Shown: positions 1 through 7,491 of the stretch, piece after piece | Numbering within the stretch: the stretch's first letter is position 1 | How the letters are laid out: every line of letters starts with the position of its first letter | Assembly: GCF_003610375.1 (NCBI RefSeq) | Contig: NZ_RAPZ01000014.1 | Location: 169,202-233,201, forward strand | Direction of reading: 5' to 3' | From: Sphingomonas sp. PP-CC-1A-547 | GTDB lineage: Bacteria; Pseudomonadota; Alphaproteobacteria; Sphingomonadales; Sphingomonadaceae | Length of the DNA: 64,000 nt | The notes under the pieces: model-generated | The model's input: only the letters and a program-made list of their open reading frames with translations | The model's database searches: none | Told to the model about the DNA's origin: nothing | Program-made: the position numbers and the translations under genes

Positions 1-384
1 CGTGGTGTAGTTGCCCTGGCTCTTCAGCTCGGGATACGCCTCCTGCAAACGCTGCAGCGACACGCCGACGGCACCCTGGACGCGCTGATACTGCTCCATC
101 TTCGCCGGATCGGAGAGATCGGCGGCTGAAACCTGTACCGAGTTCGCGGCCGAGCGCGCTTGCGTCACCTGGACGAGGATGTCCTTTTCCTGCGCGCCTG
201 CCGCCTTCACGGTCGCGACGAGGTTGGGGATCAGGTCCGCGCGGCGTTGATAATTGTTCTGGACGTCGGCCCAGCGTGCCTTCGCGGTCTCTTCCGCGGT
301 CGGAATGCTGTTGATCCCGCACCCGGCCAGCGCCGATGCGAGGAGGATCGCGGCGGTACCGCGGGCGATTGGGGCACGTGACAT
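1..384 (-). CDS. LemA family lipoprotein, 5' part (runs off window)
   Basis: The first 128 codons of a minus-strand gene are open to the window edge, starting at the ATG at 382-384. The N-terminus is a lipoprotein signal peptide with lipobox LAGC and Cys22 as the likely lipidated residue. It is followed by the LemA signature NNYQRRADLIPNL and an alpha-helical stretch (VKAAGAQEKDIL, VTQARSA). LemA proteins are usually about 190 residues, so roughly a third is missing here. Family members are coiled-coil membrane-anchored proteins of unknown biochemical role, often next to a TPM-domain protein; that neighbour would lie outside the window. An AGGAG motif lies about 12 bases before the start. Confidence 0.85.
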   Translation of the reverse strand, partial: MSRAPIARGTAAILLASALAGCGINSIPTAEETAKARWADVQNNYQRRADLIPNLVATVKAAGAQEKDILVQVTQARSAANSVQVSAADLSDPAKMEQYQRVQGAVGVSLQRLQEAYPELKSQGNYTT

Positions 385-487
385 CGGGGCTCTCCTGAAT
401 ACCTGTATCACCCTCATAGGACAGTCGCGAGGGTTGGCGAAACCGAAATCGGTGGTTAGCGTCGGTGGTCCAACAGAGGGGGCGTAG

Positions 488-958
488 ATGCTCAAGGAAT
501 TCAAGGCGTTCATCATGCGCGGCAACGTGCTCGATCTCGCCATCGCGGTGATCATCGGCGCGGCGTTCGGCAAGATCGTCACGTCGCTGACCGACGACGT
601 GCTGATGCCGGTAATCGGCAAGATCTTCGGCGGGCTCGATTTCTCGAGCTATTTCTGGCGGATGGGGCCGGTGCCGGAGAACTATGCGGGCTCGCTGAGC
701 GATTACGCGGCATTGAAGAAGGCGGGCGTGCCGCTGCTCGGCTATGGCGCGTTCGCGACGCAGCTTGTCAATTTCGTGATCGTCGCGGGCATCATCTTCA
801 TGATCCTGCGCGTGGTGAACCGGACGGCGGCGCTGATCGAGCGCGAGACGGCAAGGTTGAAGCGCGAGGAAGAGGCGGTGGCCGTCGCACCTGCGCCGGA
901 GCCGGTCGAGATCGCGCTGCTCCGCGAAATCCGCGACGAGTTGAAGGCGCGGGGGTGA
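488..958 (+). CDS. mscL: Large-conductance mechanosensitive channel MscL
   Basis: The 156-residue protein starts MLKEFKAFIMRGNVLDLAIAV, the conserved S1 amphipathic helix and start of TM1 of MscL. TM1 runs about 15-45 and includes the pore-lining GAAFGKIV segment. TM2 is about 95-120 (NFVIVAGIIFMILRVV). A charged C-terminal bundle ends EIALLREIRDELKARG, as in the family. It forms a homopentameric inner-membrane pore that opens under osmotic downshock. It is divergent from the LemA gene with about 100 bases between them. The periplasmic loop is slightly longer than in E. coli (136 residues in total there). Confidence 0.97.
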   Translation: MLKEFKAFIMRGNVLDLAIAVIIGAAFGKIVTSLTDDVLMPVIGKIFGGLDFSSYFWRMGPVPENYAGSLSDYAALKKAGVPLLGYGAFATQLVNFVIVAGIIFMILRVVNRTAALIERETARLKREEEAVAVAPAPEPVEIALLREIRDELKARG

Positions 959-966
959 TCGCCATG

Positions 967-1104
967 TCCCTCTCCCCTGCGGGGAGAGGGAGGGAGGAGC
1001 CTTGGGCGACGGAAGGGTGAGGGGAGTGAGGCTTGGGACTTGCATTCCAACTCCCCCTCATCCGACGCTGCCGTGCCACCTTCTCCCCTAGGGGAGAAGG
1101 ATAG
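967..1104. repeat. Palindromic repeat family D, copy 1
   Basis: A composite element made of one hairpin (CTCTCCCCTGCGGGGAGAGG), a spacer with GGGTGAGGGGAGTG, and a second hairpin (CTTCTCCCCTAGGGGAGAAGG). A second copy with the same order of parts lies at 53192-53333. It sits in the 3' gap between convergent mscL and the Rrf2 gene, so it may also act as a bidirectional transcript end. It lacks a clean U-tract. Confidence 0.8.
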
Positions 1105-1106
1105 GG

Positions 1107-1538
1107 TTACGCCGCGACCAGTTCCTCGGCGTTCGCATCCGCCAAGCTGGTCCCATCCAGAATCCGCGCAGTCTCGTCCCGCACCCGCATCATTGCGAAC
1201 CGGATCGCGCAGTCGGCCTCACTCTTGCAGTCGAGGCACGGCCGGTACGCGGTCCGGCTCACGCACGGCACCAGCGCCAGCGGCCCCTCGATGATCCGGA
1301 TGATCTCGCCGAGCGAAATCAGATGGCTCGGCCGCGAGAGGCGATAGCCGCCCATCTTGCCGCGATGGCTGTGCAACAGGCCGGACTCGCGCAGGTCGGC
1401 GAGGATCAGCTCGAGGAATTTGCGTGGCACGTTCGCCTCGGCGGCGATCCGCGTCATCGGGATGGGAGGGCCACCGACGGGGGCGCCGCCAAGGAAGATC
1501 ATCGCGCGGAGCGCGTAGCGGGAGCGCTGCGTCAACAT
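1107..1538 (-). CDS. Rrf2 family transcriptional regulator with four-cysteine cluster
   Basis: The 143-residue protein opens MLTQRSRYALRAMIFL, the typical Rrf2 winged-helix start, with recognition-helix region AAEANVPRKFLELILADLR and wing GKMGGYRLSR. A cysteine-rich segment follows at about 93-113 with spacing C-x8-C-x2-C-x5-C. This differs from the three-cysteine pattern of IscR and NsrR but suits an iron-sulfur or thiol sensor. Effector and targets are unknown. It is convergent with mscL and transcribed away from the tmRNA gene, whose promoter lies about 125 bases upstream of its start. Confidence 0.88.
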   Translation of the reverse strand: MLTQRSRYALRAMIFLGGAPVGGPPIPMTRIAAEANVPRKFLELILADLRESGLLHSHRGKMGGYRLSRPSHLISLGEIIRIIEGPLALVPCVSRTAYRPCLDCKSEADCAIRFAMMRVRDETARILDGTSLADANAEELVAA

Positions 1539-1663
1539 AATGCAGGTTGCTATGCACGCGCTTTGTGGCGAGCGGAAGGCGGTTTGGCACGCTGTGTGCT
1601 AACCCGTTGGAGATTTATCCGGGAGGGTGCTGCCATCGCGCCAGTCTTTTCATTTGGCCGGGC

Positions 1664-1692
1664 TTTTCAGATCGATGCGGCCACCCTATATC
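1664..1692 (+). promoter_or_regulatory. Candidate sigma70 promoter of tmRNA
   Basis: TTTTCA (1664-1669) and TATATC (1687-1692) are separated by exactly 17 bases. Predicted transcription would start near 1699, just before the acceptor piece of the tmRNA. Confidence 0.45.
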
Positions 1693-1699
1693 GGTGATG

Positions 1700-2060
1700 C
1701 CGTCGGGGGAATCTTCTCTTGGCGGCTATGGCGATAAACCGTGGCGTGTCATAGACACAGCGGACCCGGGGGCAGTACCCGGCGACTCCACCACCGCCCT
1801 CTTCGCAAGAGGGGGACGATGACGGGGTCGAACTAGGATCGACGTGTGTTCAACGACGCTATGTTTCGCTCGGAATGGGACCACCGCAACGGCCCATACA
1901 CAAGTGCCAACGATAACGAAGCACTCGCAATTGCCGCATAACTGACGGTCTAACGACCTAAGTTATACGGACGAAAGCGCGGTACGGGCCACACCGGGCA
2001 ACAGAAGTGGACACCGGCGGTACGGGGGGCACCGAGCAACAGAAGCTCCCCACTAACCTG
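1700..2060 (+). ncRNA. ssrA: Two-piece (circularly permuted) transfer-messenger RNA
   Basis: The gene encodes the tag peptide ANDNEALAIAA followed by TAA at 1906-1941, a typical alphaproteobacterial tmRNA tag. As in permuted ssrA genes, the acceptor half comes first. A 5-bp T-stem (CCGGG 1766-1770 with CCCGG 1778-1782) encloses the loop GGCAGTA. The acceptor 3' strand CGACTCC is at 1783-1789, then A-CCA ending at 1793. After an intervening hairpin (about 1794-1811), the 5' acceptor strand GGGGACG (1812-1818) pairs with the 3' strand. This leaves a G3-U70 wobble, the alanine identity element, and one A-A mismatch. The coding piece continues through the tag to two pseudoknot-like repeats at 1981-2053. 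Outer ends are approximate. With SmpB it rescues stalled ribosomes and tags the product for proteolysis. Confidence 0.93.
1981..2053 (+). repeat. Tandem 35-base repeat, probably tmRNA pseudoknots
   Basis: Two imperfect direct copies, 1981-2015 and 2019-2053, each begin GGTACGGG and share the core GCAACAGAAG. In copy 1, CCAC pairs with GTGG across the core while the flanking CCGG segments can pair, giving a pseudoknot layout. In copy 2, GAGC pairs with GCTC. They lie shortly after the tag stop codon, where tmRNA pseudoknots occur. They are most likely the 3' structural part of the coding piece. Confidence 0.55.
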
Positions 2061-2088
2061 ACATTTGGCTCCGATCACGCGGCCCCAA

Positions 2089-2820
2089 TCACGCGGCAAG
2101 GCGCTCGACCAGCCGCAGCACCGGCGGGCTGAAGCCGAGCGGACCGACCAGAACGTTGGTTACGACCAGCACGCCGCCGCCCCAGTAATAGGCCGGATGT
2201 ATCTTCCCGCGCAGGCGCAGGTCGAAGATCATTCCTGCGATGACGAACACCGCCATCGACGCGAACACCGCGAGCGGCGCGAATTTTCCCAGTAGCGGCA
2301 TCGGCAGGATCCGCCCGAGCGCGGGGGACATGACCAGGATCGTCCCGCACAGCATCAGCCGCTTGTGCCACGCCGCCTGCTTGCGAAGCGCAATCGCCCA
2401 AGCGGTCAGGATGCCGAACCCGATCACCCCCAGGACGTCGAGCACGAGGAAAATGCCCGGTGGAAAGAACGGCGGTACGCGGTGCTGCTGGATCGCTGCG
2501 ACTGTGGTGACGATGCCCAGTACGACCATCGACGCTGCGATAACGGCGCCGAGCACGCCGAGTTGTCGATGCCAAGTGATCGATCCCCGAACGACCAGCC
2601 AGTTCTGCACGACGTAGAGAATGATCCACGCCAGGAAGGCGGCGGCATGCAGATGAACTTGCAAGGGCAGTTCGAGAAAAGTCCAATTCATCCGCGCGGC
2701 ATTCAGTGTGAACCCGAAGATCACCGTGACGGCGATCGCTATCGCCATGCCGAGGAAGAAGCGACGCTCGCTCGCGACGACATTCCGTTGCGCAGGCCGT
2801 ACACCATTTAACGATGCCAT
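2089..2820 (-). CDS. Seven-helix membrane protein of unknown function
   Basis: The 243-residue protein has about seven hydrophobic helices (near 21-42, 51-77, 84-110, 118-144, 153-171, 179-200 and 211-230). Several histidines sit at helix ends (VHLHAAAF, WHRQLG, WHKRLM), which recalls haem-binding b561-type or DUF2306-like families, but no diagnostic motif was recognised. The start at 2820 gives MASLNGVRPAQ. It is followed downstream, after a short gap, by the convergent tmRNA, and its neighbours do not suggest a pathway. Confidence 0.72.
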   Translation of the reverse strand: MASLNGVRPAQRNVVASERRFFLGMAIAIAVTVIFGFTLNAARMNWTFLELPLQVHLHAAAFLAWIILYVVQNWLVVRGSITWHRQLGVLGAVIAASMVVLGIVTTVAAIQQHRVPPFFPPGIFLVLDVLGVIGFGILTAWAIALRKQAAWHKRLMLCGTILVMSPALGRILPMPLLGKFAPLAVFASMAVFVIAGMIFDLRLRGKIHPAYYWGGGVLVVTNVLVGPLGFSPPVLRLVERLAA

Positions 2821-2949
2821 TGGACCGCCCCCGCGAGTCGATGCTCAAGCGATGGACGATGGCCCTAATACTGATAACGGGCAATACTCATGACGAATGA
2901 GGACTGCCTAGACTAGTAGATGTAAGATTCTGAATACTCTTCCGGTCCG

Positions 2950-3318
2950 TTAACTACTCAAAGCTGCAAAAAGCTTGCTGAGTTGTGCGCCGGTATAGGG
3001 CTTCTGCACGAACCGCGCGGCCTTGGGCAACGCGTCGGTCGTACCGTTGTCGGCACCCGACGTGACCAGGATCGCGATATCGGGGCGTTGCGCGTGCACG
3101 GCATTGGCGAGGTCGATGCCGTTCAGGTCTCCGGGCATGCGGACATCGGTGAAGAGTGCAGCGATATCTGGCCGCTCTTCGAGCTTTACCAAGGCGTCGG
3201 CCGCGTTGCTGGCTTCGACGACTTCGTAGCCGGCATCCTCCAGCGCGAGGTTGGAATGGACCCGGACGAGGGCATCGTCATCGACGACGAGAATAACGGA
3301 CTTCGCAATGGCATTCAT
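2950..3318 (-). CDS. Stand-alone response regulator receiver protein
   Basis: A single CheY-like receiver domain fills the protein (about 122 residues from the ATG at 3318). Visible residues are the acidic pocket VVDDD, the phospho-acceptor aspartate in FTDVRMPG, the switch Ser/Thr in LVTSGAD, and the conserved lysine in VQKPY. There is no output domain, so it must act through a partner protein. Its sequence resembles receivers attached to hybrid kinases. An upstream in-frame codon would add 12 residues; the ATG giving MNAIAKSV fits the domain boundary better. No cognate kinase is adjacent, but the hybrid kinase at 23424-25388 has a similar receiver. Confidence 0.9.
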   Translation of the reverse strand: MNAIAKSVILVVDDDALVRVHSNLALEDAGYEVVEASNAADALVKLEERPDIAALFTDVRMPGDLNGIDLANAVHAQRPDIAILVTSGADNGTTDALPKAARFVQKPYTGAQLSKLFAALSS

Positions 3319-3457
3319 ACCGGTTCGAACATCCGGCATGCCGCTCCGTTCCAATATAAGTCATGTTCTCAAGGCATAACGGGGCAAAGCGAGCCTGACA
3401 TGAGAAAGGGGCCCGGTTTCCCGAGCCCCTCCATCACTGCCGTTAGGCCGTAAAGGC

Positions 3458-5875
3458 TTAGTCGCGATCGCCGGTCAGGAACGCCGGCGCGAACTCGGGG
3501 GCCTTGTCGCCCTCGGTGCGTGCAGCACGCTCGCCACCACCGTTGCCACCGCCGTCACGACGCGGGCCACGGCCACCGCCGTTGCCGCCTGCGTCACGGC
3601 CGCCATCGCCGTCGCGACGCGGGCCACGCGAGCCGCGGTCACCGCCGCCGCCTTCGCCGCGTGGACCACGACCGCCGCCGCCGTTGCCGGCATCACGACC
3701 GCCATCGCCATCACGACGCGGACCGCGCGGACCACGATCGCCGCCTTCGCGCGGCTCACGTGCGGGACGCGTGTCCTCCAGCTCTTCGCCGGTCGTCTGG
3801 TCGACGACACGCATCGACAGGCGCACCTTGCCGCGCGGATCGATCTCGAGAACCTTGACCTTGACCTCCTGGCCTTCGGTCAGGGCGTCAGACACCTTCT
3901 CGACGCGCTCGTTCTTGATTTCGGACACGTGGACGAGACCGTCCTTGCCACCCATGAAGTTCACGAACGCCCCGAAATCGACCAGGTTGACGACCTTGCC
4001 GTCATAGACCTTGCCGACTTCGGCTTCCTCGACGAGGCCCTTGATCCACTTGATCGCGGCTTCGATCTGCGCGGGGTCGGACGACGACACCTTGATCACG
4101 CCCTCGTCGTCGATGTCGACCTTGGCGCCGGTCTGCGCGACGATCTCGCGGATCACCTTGCCGCCGGTGCCGATGACTTCGCGGATCTTCGACTTGTCGA
4201 TCTGGAAGCTCTCGATGCGCGGTGCATGCGCCGACAATTCCTCACGGGTGTGGTCGAGCGCCTTGGCCATCTCGCCCAGGATGTGCGCGCGGCCTTCCTT
4301 GGCCTGCGCCAGCGCCTTGCCCATGATCTCCTCGGTGATGCCGGCGATCTTGATGTCCATCTGCATCGTGGTGATGCCCTCGGACGTGCCCGCAACCTTG
4401 AAGTCCATGTCGCCGAGATGATCCTCGTCGCCGAGGATGTCGCTGAGAACCGCAAAGTTCTTGCCCTCGAGGATCAGGCCCATCGCGATGCCCGACACCG
4501 GACGCTTCAGCGGAACGCCCGCGTCCATCATGCTCAGCGAACCGCCGCAGACCGTCGCCATCGACGACGAGCCATTGCTCTCGGTGATGTCCGACAGAAC
4601 GCGGATCGTGTACGGGAACTCTTCCTTGGTCGGCAGCACGGGGTGCAGCGCGCGCCATGCGAGCTTGCCGTGACCGACTTCGCGACGACCCGGCGCACCG
4701 AAGCGACCGACTTCACCGACCGAGTATGGCGGGAAGTTGTAGTGCAGCATGAAGTTTTCGTAGCTGAGGCCGTTGAGGCCGTCGATCATCTGCTCCGCAT
4801 CGCGCGTACCGAGCGTGGTGGTGCAGATCGACTGCGTCTCGCCGCGCGTGAACAGGGCCGAGCCATGCGTACGCGGGAGGAAGTGGACCATCGCCTCGAT
4901 CGGACGGATCTGCGTGGTGGTGCGGCCGTCGATGCGGGTGCCGTCCTTGAGGATGGCGCCGCGGACGATTTCCGCCTCCAGCTTCTTCATCAGCTTGCCG
5001 GCTGCCATCTGGTCCTGCGGCGACGCGTCCGCAAATGCGGTCTTGCCCTTCGCGCGGGCCGCATTCAGCAGGTCCGAACGCTTGGACTTGTCGGTCACCT
5101 TGTAGGCGGCCGCGATGTCCTTGCCGATCAGCTTCTTCAGCTTGTCCTTGGCGGTCGACAGGTCGGCCTGCTCGGCCATTTCCCAAGGATCCTTGGCAGC
5201 CATCTCGGCCAGATCGATGATCAGGTTCGCGGCTTCGCGGCAGGCCTTGTGGGCGAACTGCACGGCACCGAGCATGATCTCTTCCGAAAGCTCCTTGGCT
5301 TCCGATTCGACCATCATCACGGCCTGGCCGGTGGCGGCGACGACGAGGTCGAGATCGCCAGCCTTGGCTTCTTCCAGCGTCGGGTTGAGGATGTACGCGC
5401 CATCGACGTAACCGACGCGGGCTGCGCCGATCGGGCCCATGAACGGCACGCCCGAGATCGTCAGCGCAGCGGAGGCCGCGACCATCGCGAGGACGTCCGG
5501 CTCGTTCTCGCCGTCATACGACAGAACCTGGCAGATCACGTTGATCTCGTTGTAGAAACCCTCTGGGAAGAGGGGACGGATCGGGCGATCGATGAGACGG
5601 CTGGTCAGCGTCTCCTTTTCGGTCGCGCCGCGCTCACGCTTGAAGAAGCCGCCGGGAATGCGGCCGCTCGCGGAGAACTTCTCCTGGTAATGGACGGTGA
5701 GCGGGAAGAAATCCTGCCCTTCCTTGACGGTCCGAGCCGCCGTCACGGCGCACAGAACGACGGTCTCGCCGAGGGTGGCGAGGACTGCGCCGTTGGCCTG
5801 GCGCGCAACGCGGCCGGTCTCGAGCGTCAGCGTCTTGCCGCCCCACTGGGCGCTTACGGTCTTGGTATCGAACAT
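3458..5875 (-). CDS. pnp: Polynucleotide phosphorylase with RGG-like glycine/arginine tail
   Basis: The 805-residue protein is a 3'-5' phosphorolytic exoribonuclease and RNA polymerase. It contains two RNase PH-like cores (about 1-220 and 310-545), catalytic aspartates in [12 protein letters not shown] (485 and 491), a KH domain (about 558-615, with VIGTGGKVI) and an S1 domain (about 620-690). About 108 residues beyond S1 are low-complexity Gly/Arg/Asp sequence with two near-identical 22-residue repeats (about 714-735 and 747-768). E. coli PNPase is 711 residues, so this tail is extra. The start at 5875 has an AAGGA ribosome site. It lies 192 bases after rpsO, the usual order, behind a structured leader. 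Confidence 0.98.
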   Translation of the reverse strand: MFDTKTVSAQWGGKTLTLETGRVARQANGAVLATLGETVVLCAVTAARTVKEGQDFFPLTVHYQEKFSASGRIPGGFFKRERGATEKETLTSRLIDRPIRPLFPEGFYNEINVICQVLSYDGENEPDVLAMVAASAALTISGVPFMGPIGAARVGYVDGAYILNPTLEEAKAGDLDLVVAATGQAVMMVESEAKELSEEIMLGAVQFAHKACREAANLIIDLAEMAAKDPWEMAEQADLSTAKDKLKKLIGKDIAAAYKVTDKSKRSDLLNAARAKGKTAFADASPQDQMAAGKLMKKLEAEIVRGAILKDGTRIDGRTTTQIRPIEAMVHFLPRTHGSALFTRGETQSICTTTLGTRDAEQMIDGLNGLSYENFMLHYNFPPYSVGEVGRFGAPGRREVGHGKLAWRALHPVLPTKEEFPYTIRVLSDITESNGSSSMATVCGGSLSMMDAGVPLKRPVSGIAMGLILEGKNFAVLSDILGDEDHLGDMDFKVAGTSEGITTMQMDIKIAGITEEIMGKALAQAKEGRAHILGEMAKALDHTREELSAHAPRIESFQIDKSKIREVIGTGGKVIREIVAQTGAKVDIDDEGVIKVSSSDPAQIEAAIKWIKGLVEEAEVGKVYDGKVVNLVDFGAFVNFMGGKDGLVHVSEIKNERVEKVSDALTEGQEVKVKVLEIDPRGKVRLSMRVVDQTTGEELEDTRPAREPREGGDRGPRGPRRDGDGGRDAGNGGGGRGPRGEGGGGDRGSRGPRRDGDGGRDAGGNGGGRGPRRDGGGNGGGERAARTEGDKAPEFAPAFLTGDRD

Positions 5876-6037
5876 TCTTTTTCCTTCACTCCAAACGCCA
5901 GATGCGTTTGGGGCCTATGTGCGGGCTTAGCCGGCCCGCGGCGGTGTGGAGCGAGTTGTCGCTCCTTGCCATTGCGCCGAATTGCGCTCTGGCGTTTGCC
6001 TCCGCGCGAAATGCGCGGAATCAAAACCCTATATACG
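5876..6037 (-). promoter_or_regulatory. Structured pnp leader with stacked hairpins
   Basis: Between the rpsO terminator and pnp the leader contains three perfect inverted repeats. They are TCCGCGC/GCGCGGA (6001-6019, loop of 5), GCGGGC/GCCCGC (5921-5939), and CCAAACGC/GCGTTTGG (5891-5911, loop of 5). The last sits just upstream of the pnp ribosome site. In E. coli the pnp leader is cleaved by RNase III and then trimmed by PNPase itself, giving autoregulation. The layout here is compatible with the same logic; that is inference. Confidence 0.55.
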
Positions 6038-6065
6038 AAAACGGCCCCCCGAGGGGAGCCGTTCG
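6038..6065 (-). terminator. Rho-independent terminator after rpsO
   Basis: Read on the minus strand, ACGGCTCCCC pairs with GGGGGGCCGT around a short loop and is followed by TTTTCG. It begins three bases after the rpsO stop codon. It would partly separate rpsO from pnp, as the equivalent terminator does in E. coli. Confidence 0.85.
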
Positions 6066-6067
6066 TG

Positions 6068-6337
6068 TTACTTGCGGAGACCGAGCTTCGCGATCAGATC
6101 CAGATAGCGCTGGCCGTCCTTGTGACGGAGATAATCCAGCAGCGTCCGGCGCTTGTTGACCATCATGAGAAGACCACGACGCGAGTGGTTGTCCTTCTTG
6201 TGGCCCTTGAAATGCTCGGTCAGGTTCTTGATGCGCTCGGTCAGGATCGCGACCTGGACTTCCGGCGAACCGGTGTCACCCTCGGCGCGCGAATGCTCCT
6301 TGACGAGCTCGGTCTTGCGTTCAGCGGTAATCGTCAT
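6068..6337 (-). CDS. rpsO: 30S ribosomal protein S15
   Basis: The 89-residue protein has the full S15 profile: [22 protein letters not shown], the [20 protein letters not shown] motif that binds 16S rRNA helices, and the C-terminal [22 protein letters not shown]. Length equals that of E. coli S15. It lies 18 bases after truB and ends directly in the terminator at 6038-6065, matching the conserved truB-rpsO-pnp order. Confidence 0.98.
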   Translation of the reverse strand: MTITAERKTELVKEHSRAEGDTGSPEVQVAILTERIKNLTEHFKGHKKDNHSRRGLLMMVNKRRTLLDYLRHKDGQRYLDLIAKLGLRK

Positions 6338-6355
6338 GAATTCATGTCCTCGACA

Positions 6356-7381
6356 TCACAGATTGAAACCGCGAACGACCCGGACGTCTCCGTCCTCGAC
6401 CTCGACCAGCGCGACCGGGACAGCGTCCAGTTCGGCAAAGTATTGGCCATCGTCTGCGGCGATCCCGGCCAAGATACGCCCCTGTCGGAGCGCCCCTGCC
6501 TGGTCGGGGGTGAGGGAGAGAGCCGGGATGTCGTCCAGCGCCACCCTCAAGGGCAGAAGTACATCTTCAAGCGCGGAGGCCTTAGCGAGTTCGTCCAGTT
6601 TGTCCAGCGATATCGCGGCGGTGAGGTCGAACGGACCGGCCTTGGTCCGGCGCAACATGGTGACGTGGCCGACGGTGCCGAGGGCTAGGGCGATGTCGCG
6701 CGCGAGACTTCGGATGTAGGTGCCCTTCGACACATGCGCGGTAAGGGTGACCTCCTCCAGGGGGGAGTGGAGCAGGGGCTCGTCCTGCAATTCCTCCCCG
6801 GCACGGGGAGGGGGACCGCCGTCCACTTGGACGGGGGTGGAGGGGGGCGCGCCACCCGCGGAACGCTCGCGGAAGCCCCCCTCCACCAGCTGCGCTGGTC
6901 CCCCTCCCCGTACCGGGGAGGATAACGAATGGATCGTTACATCCCGGCTCGCGAGCACTACCTCACGCCCAGCCCGCGCCAAATCATAAGCCCGCTCTCC
7001 ATCCACCTTCAGCGCGGAATACGCCGGCGGCACCTGCGAAATCGGCCCGGTGAACTGCGCGAGAATCGCCTCAACCGCCGCCAAGGTTGGCCGAACATCA
7101 GAAGTTGCGATGCTCACGCCTTCAGCATCCAGCGTATCCGTCTGAATCCCGAACATCACCGTAAAATCATAAATCTTGTCGCTATCGAGCATCCGCCCGG
7201 CAAGCTTCGTCGCCTCCCCAACGGCGATCGGCAGAACCCCGGTAGCGAGCGGATCGAGCGTCCCCCCATGCCCCACCTTGAACTTCCCATACCCGCCGCT
7301 GCGCAAGGCACGCTTCACCGCCGACACCCCCTGCGTCGACCCAAGCCCCAACGGCTTGTCGAGAATGATCCAGCCATGCAT
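6356..7381 (-). CDS. truB: tRNA pseudouridine(55) synthase TruB with palindromic-element insertion
   Basis: TruB isomerises U55 in the T-loop of tRNAs. The start at 7381 (MHGWIILDKPLGLGS) matches the conserved N-terminus; an in-frame upstream extension reads through the intergenic repeat at 7408-7477 and was rejected. The catalytic Asp is in HGGTLDPLATG (about residue 43). Other family segments are QVPPAYSALKVDG and HVSKGTYIRSLARD. At residues about 153-205, where homologues have a short loop before the SKGTYIRSL strand, there is a Gly/Pro-rich segment (SSPVRGGGPAQLVEGGF...). It is encoded by a palindromic repeat (6792-6922). The protein is about 341 residues, roughly 40 longer than usual. 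The reading frame is intact on both sides. Confidence 0.95.
   Translation of the reverse strand: MHGWIILDKPLGLGSTQGVSAVKRALRSGGYGKFKVGHGGTLDPLATGVLPIAVGEATKLAGRMLDSDKIYDFTVMFGIQTDTLDAEGVSIATSDVRPTLAAVEAILAQFTGPISQVPPAYSALKVDGERAYDLARAGREVVLASRDVTIHSLSSPVRGGGPAQLVEGGFRERSAGGAPPSTPVQVDGGPPPRAGEELQDEPLLHSPLEEVTLTAHVSKGTYIRSLARDIALALGTVGHVTMLRRTKAGPFDLTAAISLDKLDELAKASALEDVLLPLRVALDDIPALSLTPDQAGALRQGRILAGIAADDGQYFAELDAVPVALVEVEDGDVRVVRGFNL
6792..6922. repeat. Palindromic repeat family G inside truB, in frame
   Basis: About 26-base terminal inverted arms (TCCTCCCCGGCACGGGGAGG at the left, and its near complement ending GTACCGGGGAGGA at the right) enclose a further inverted pair (CCACTTGGACGGGGGTGGAG and CCCCCTCCACCAGCTGCGC). 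Each arm is itself a small hairpin. The element is read through by truB on the minus strand without a stop. Confidence 0.8.
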
Positions 7382-7407
7382 GCGAATAAGTCCTAGAATA
7401 TTGGCCC

Positions 7408-7477
7408 CCCGTTCGTCCTGAGCGAAGTCGAAGGACATGGAGGCAAAGGTGCTTCGACTTCGCTCAGCACGAACGGG
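7408..7477. repeat. Palindromic repeat family E, copy 1
   Basis: CCCGTTCGTCCTGAGCGAAG at the left end is answered by CTTCGCTCAGCACGAACGGG at the right end, giving about 30-base imperfect inverted arms around a 10-base centre. It fills most of the gap between tdk and truB. A second, longer copy is at 26775-26880. Confidence 0.8.
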
Positions 7478-7491
7478 CAGGGGAGTAAGGT

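Noticed and set aside
1981..2053. Tandem repeats as an iteron array or CRISPR
   Set aside because: Only two imperfect units without spacers, placed directly after the tmRNA tag; pseudoknots explain them better.
3929..6688. Long open frame (about 919 codons) on the plus strand opposite pnp and rpsO
   Set aside because: It mirrors the minus-strand genes, is rich in Arg/Asp/Leu as antisense of GC-rich codons, has no motifs, and pnp is certain.
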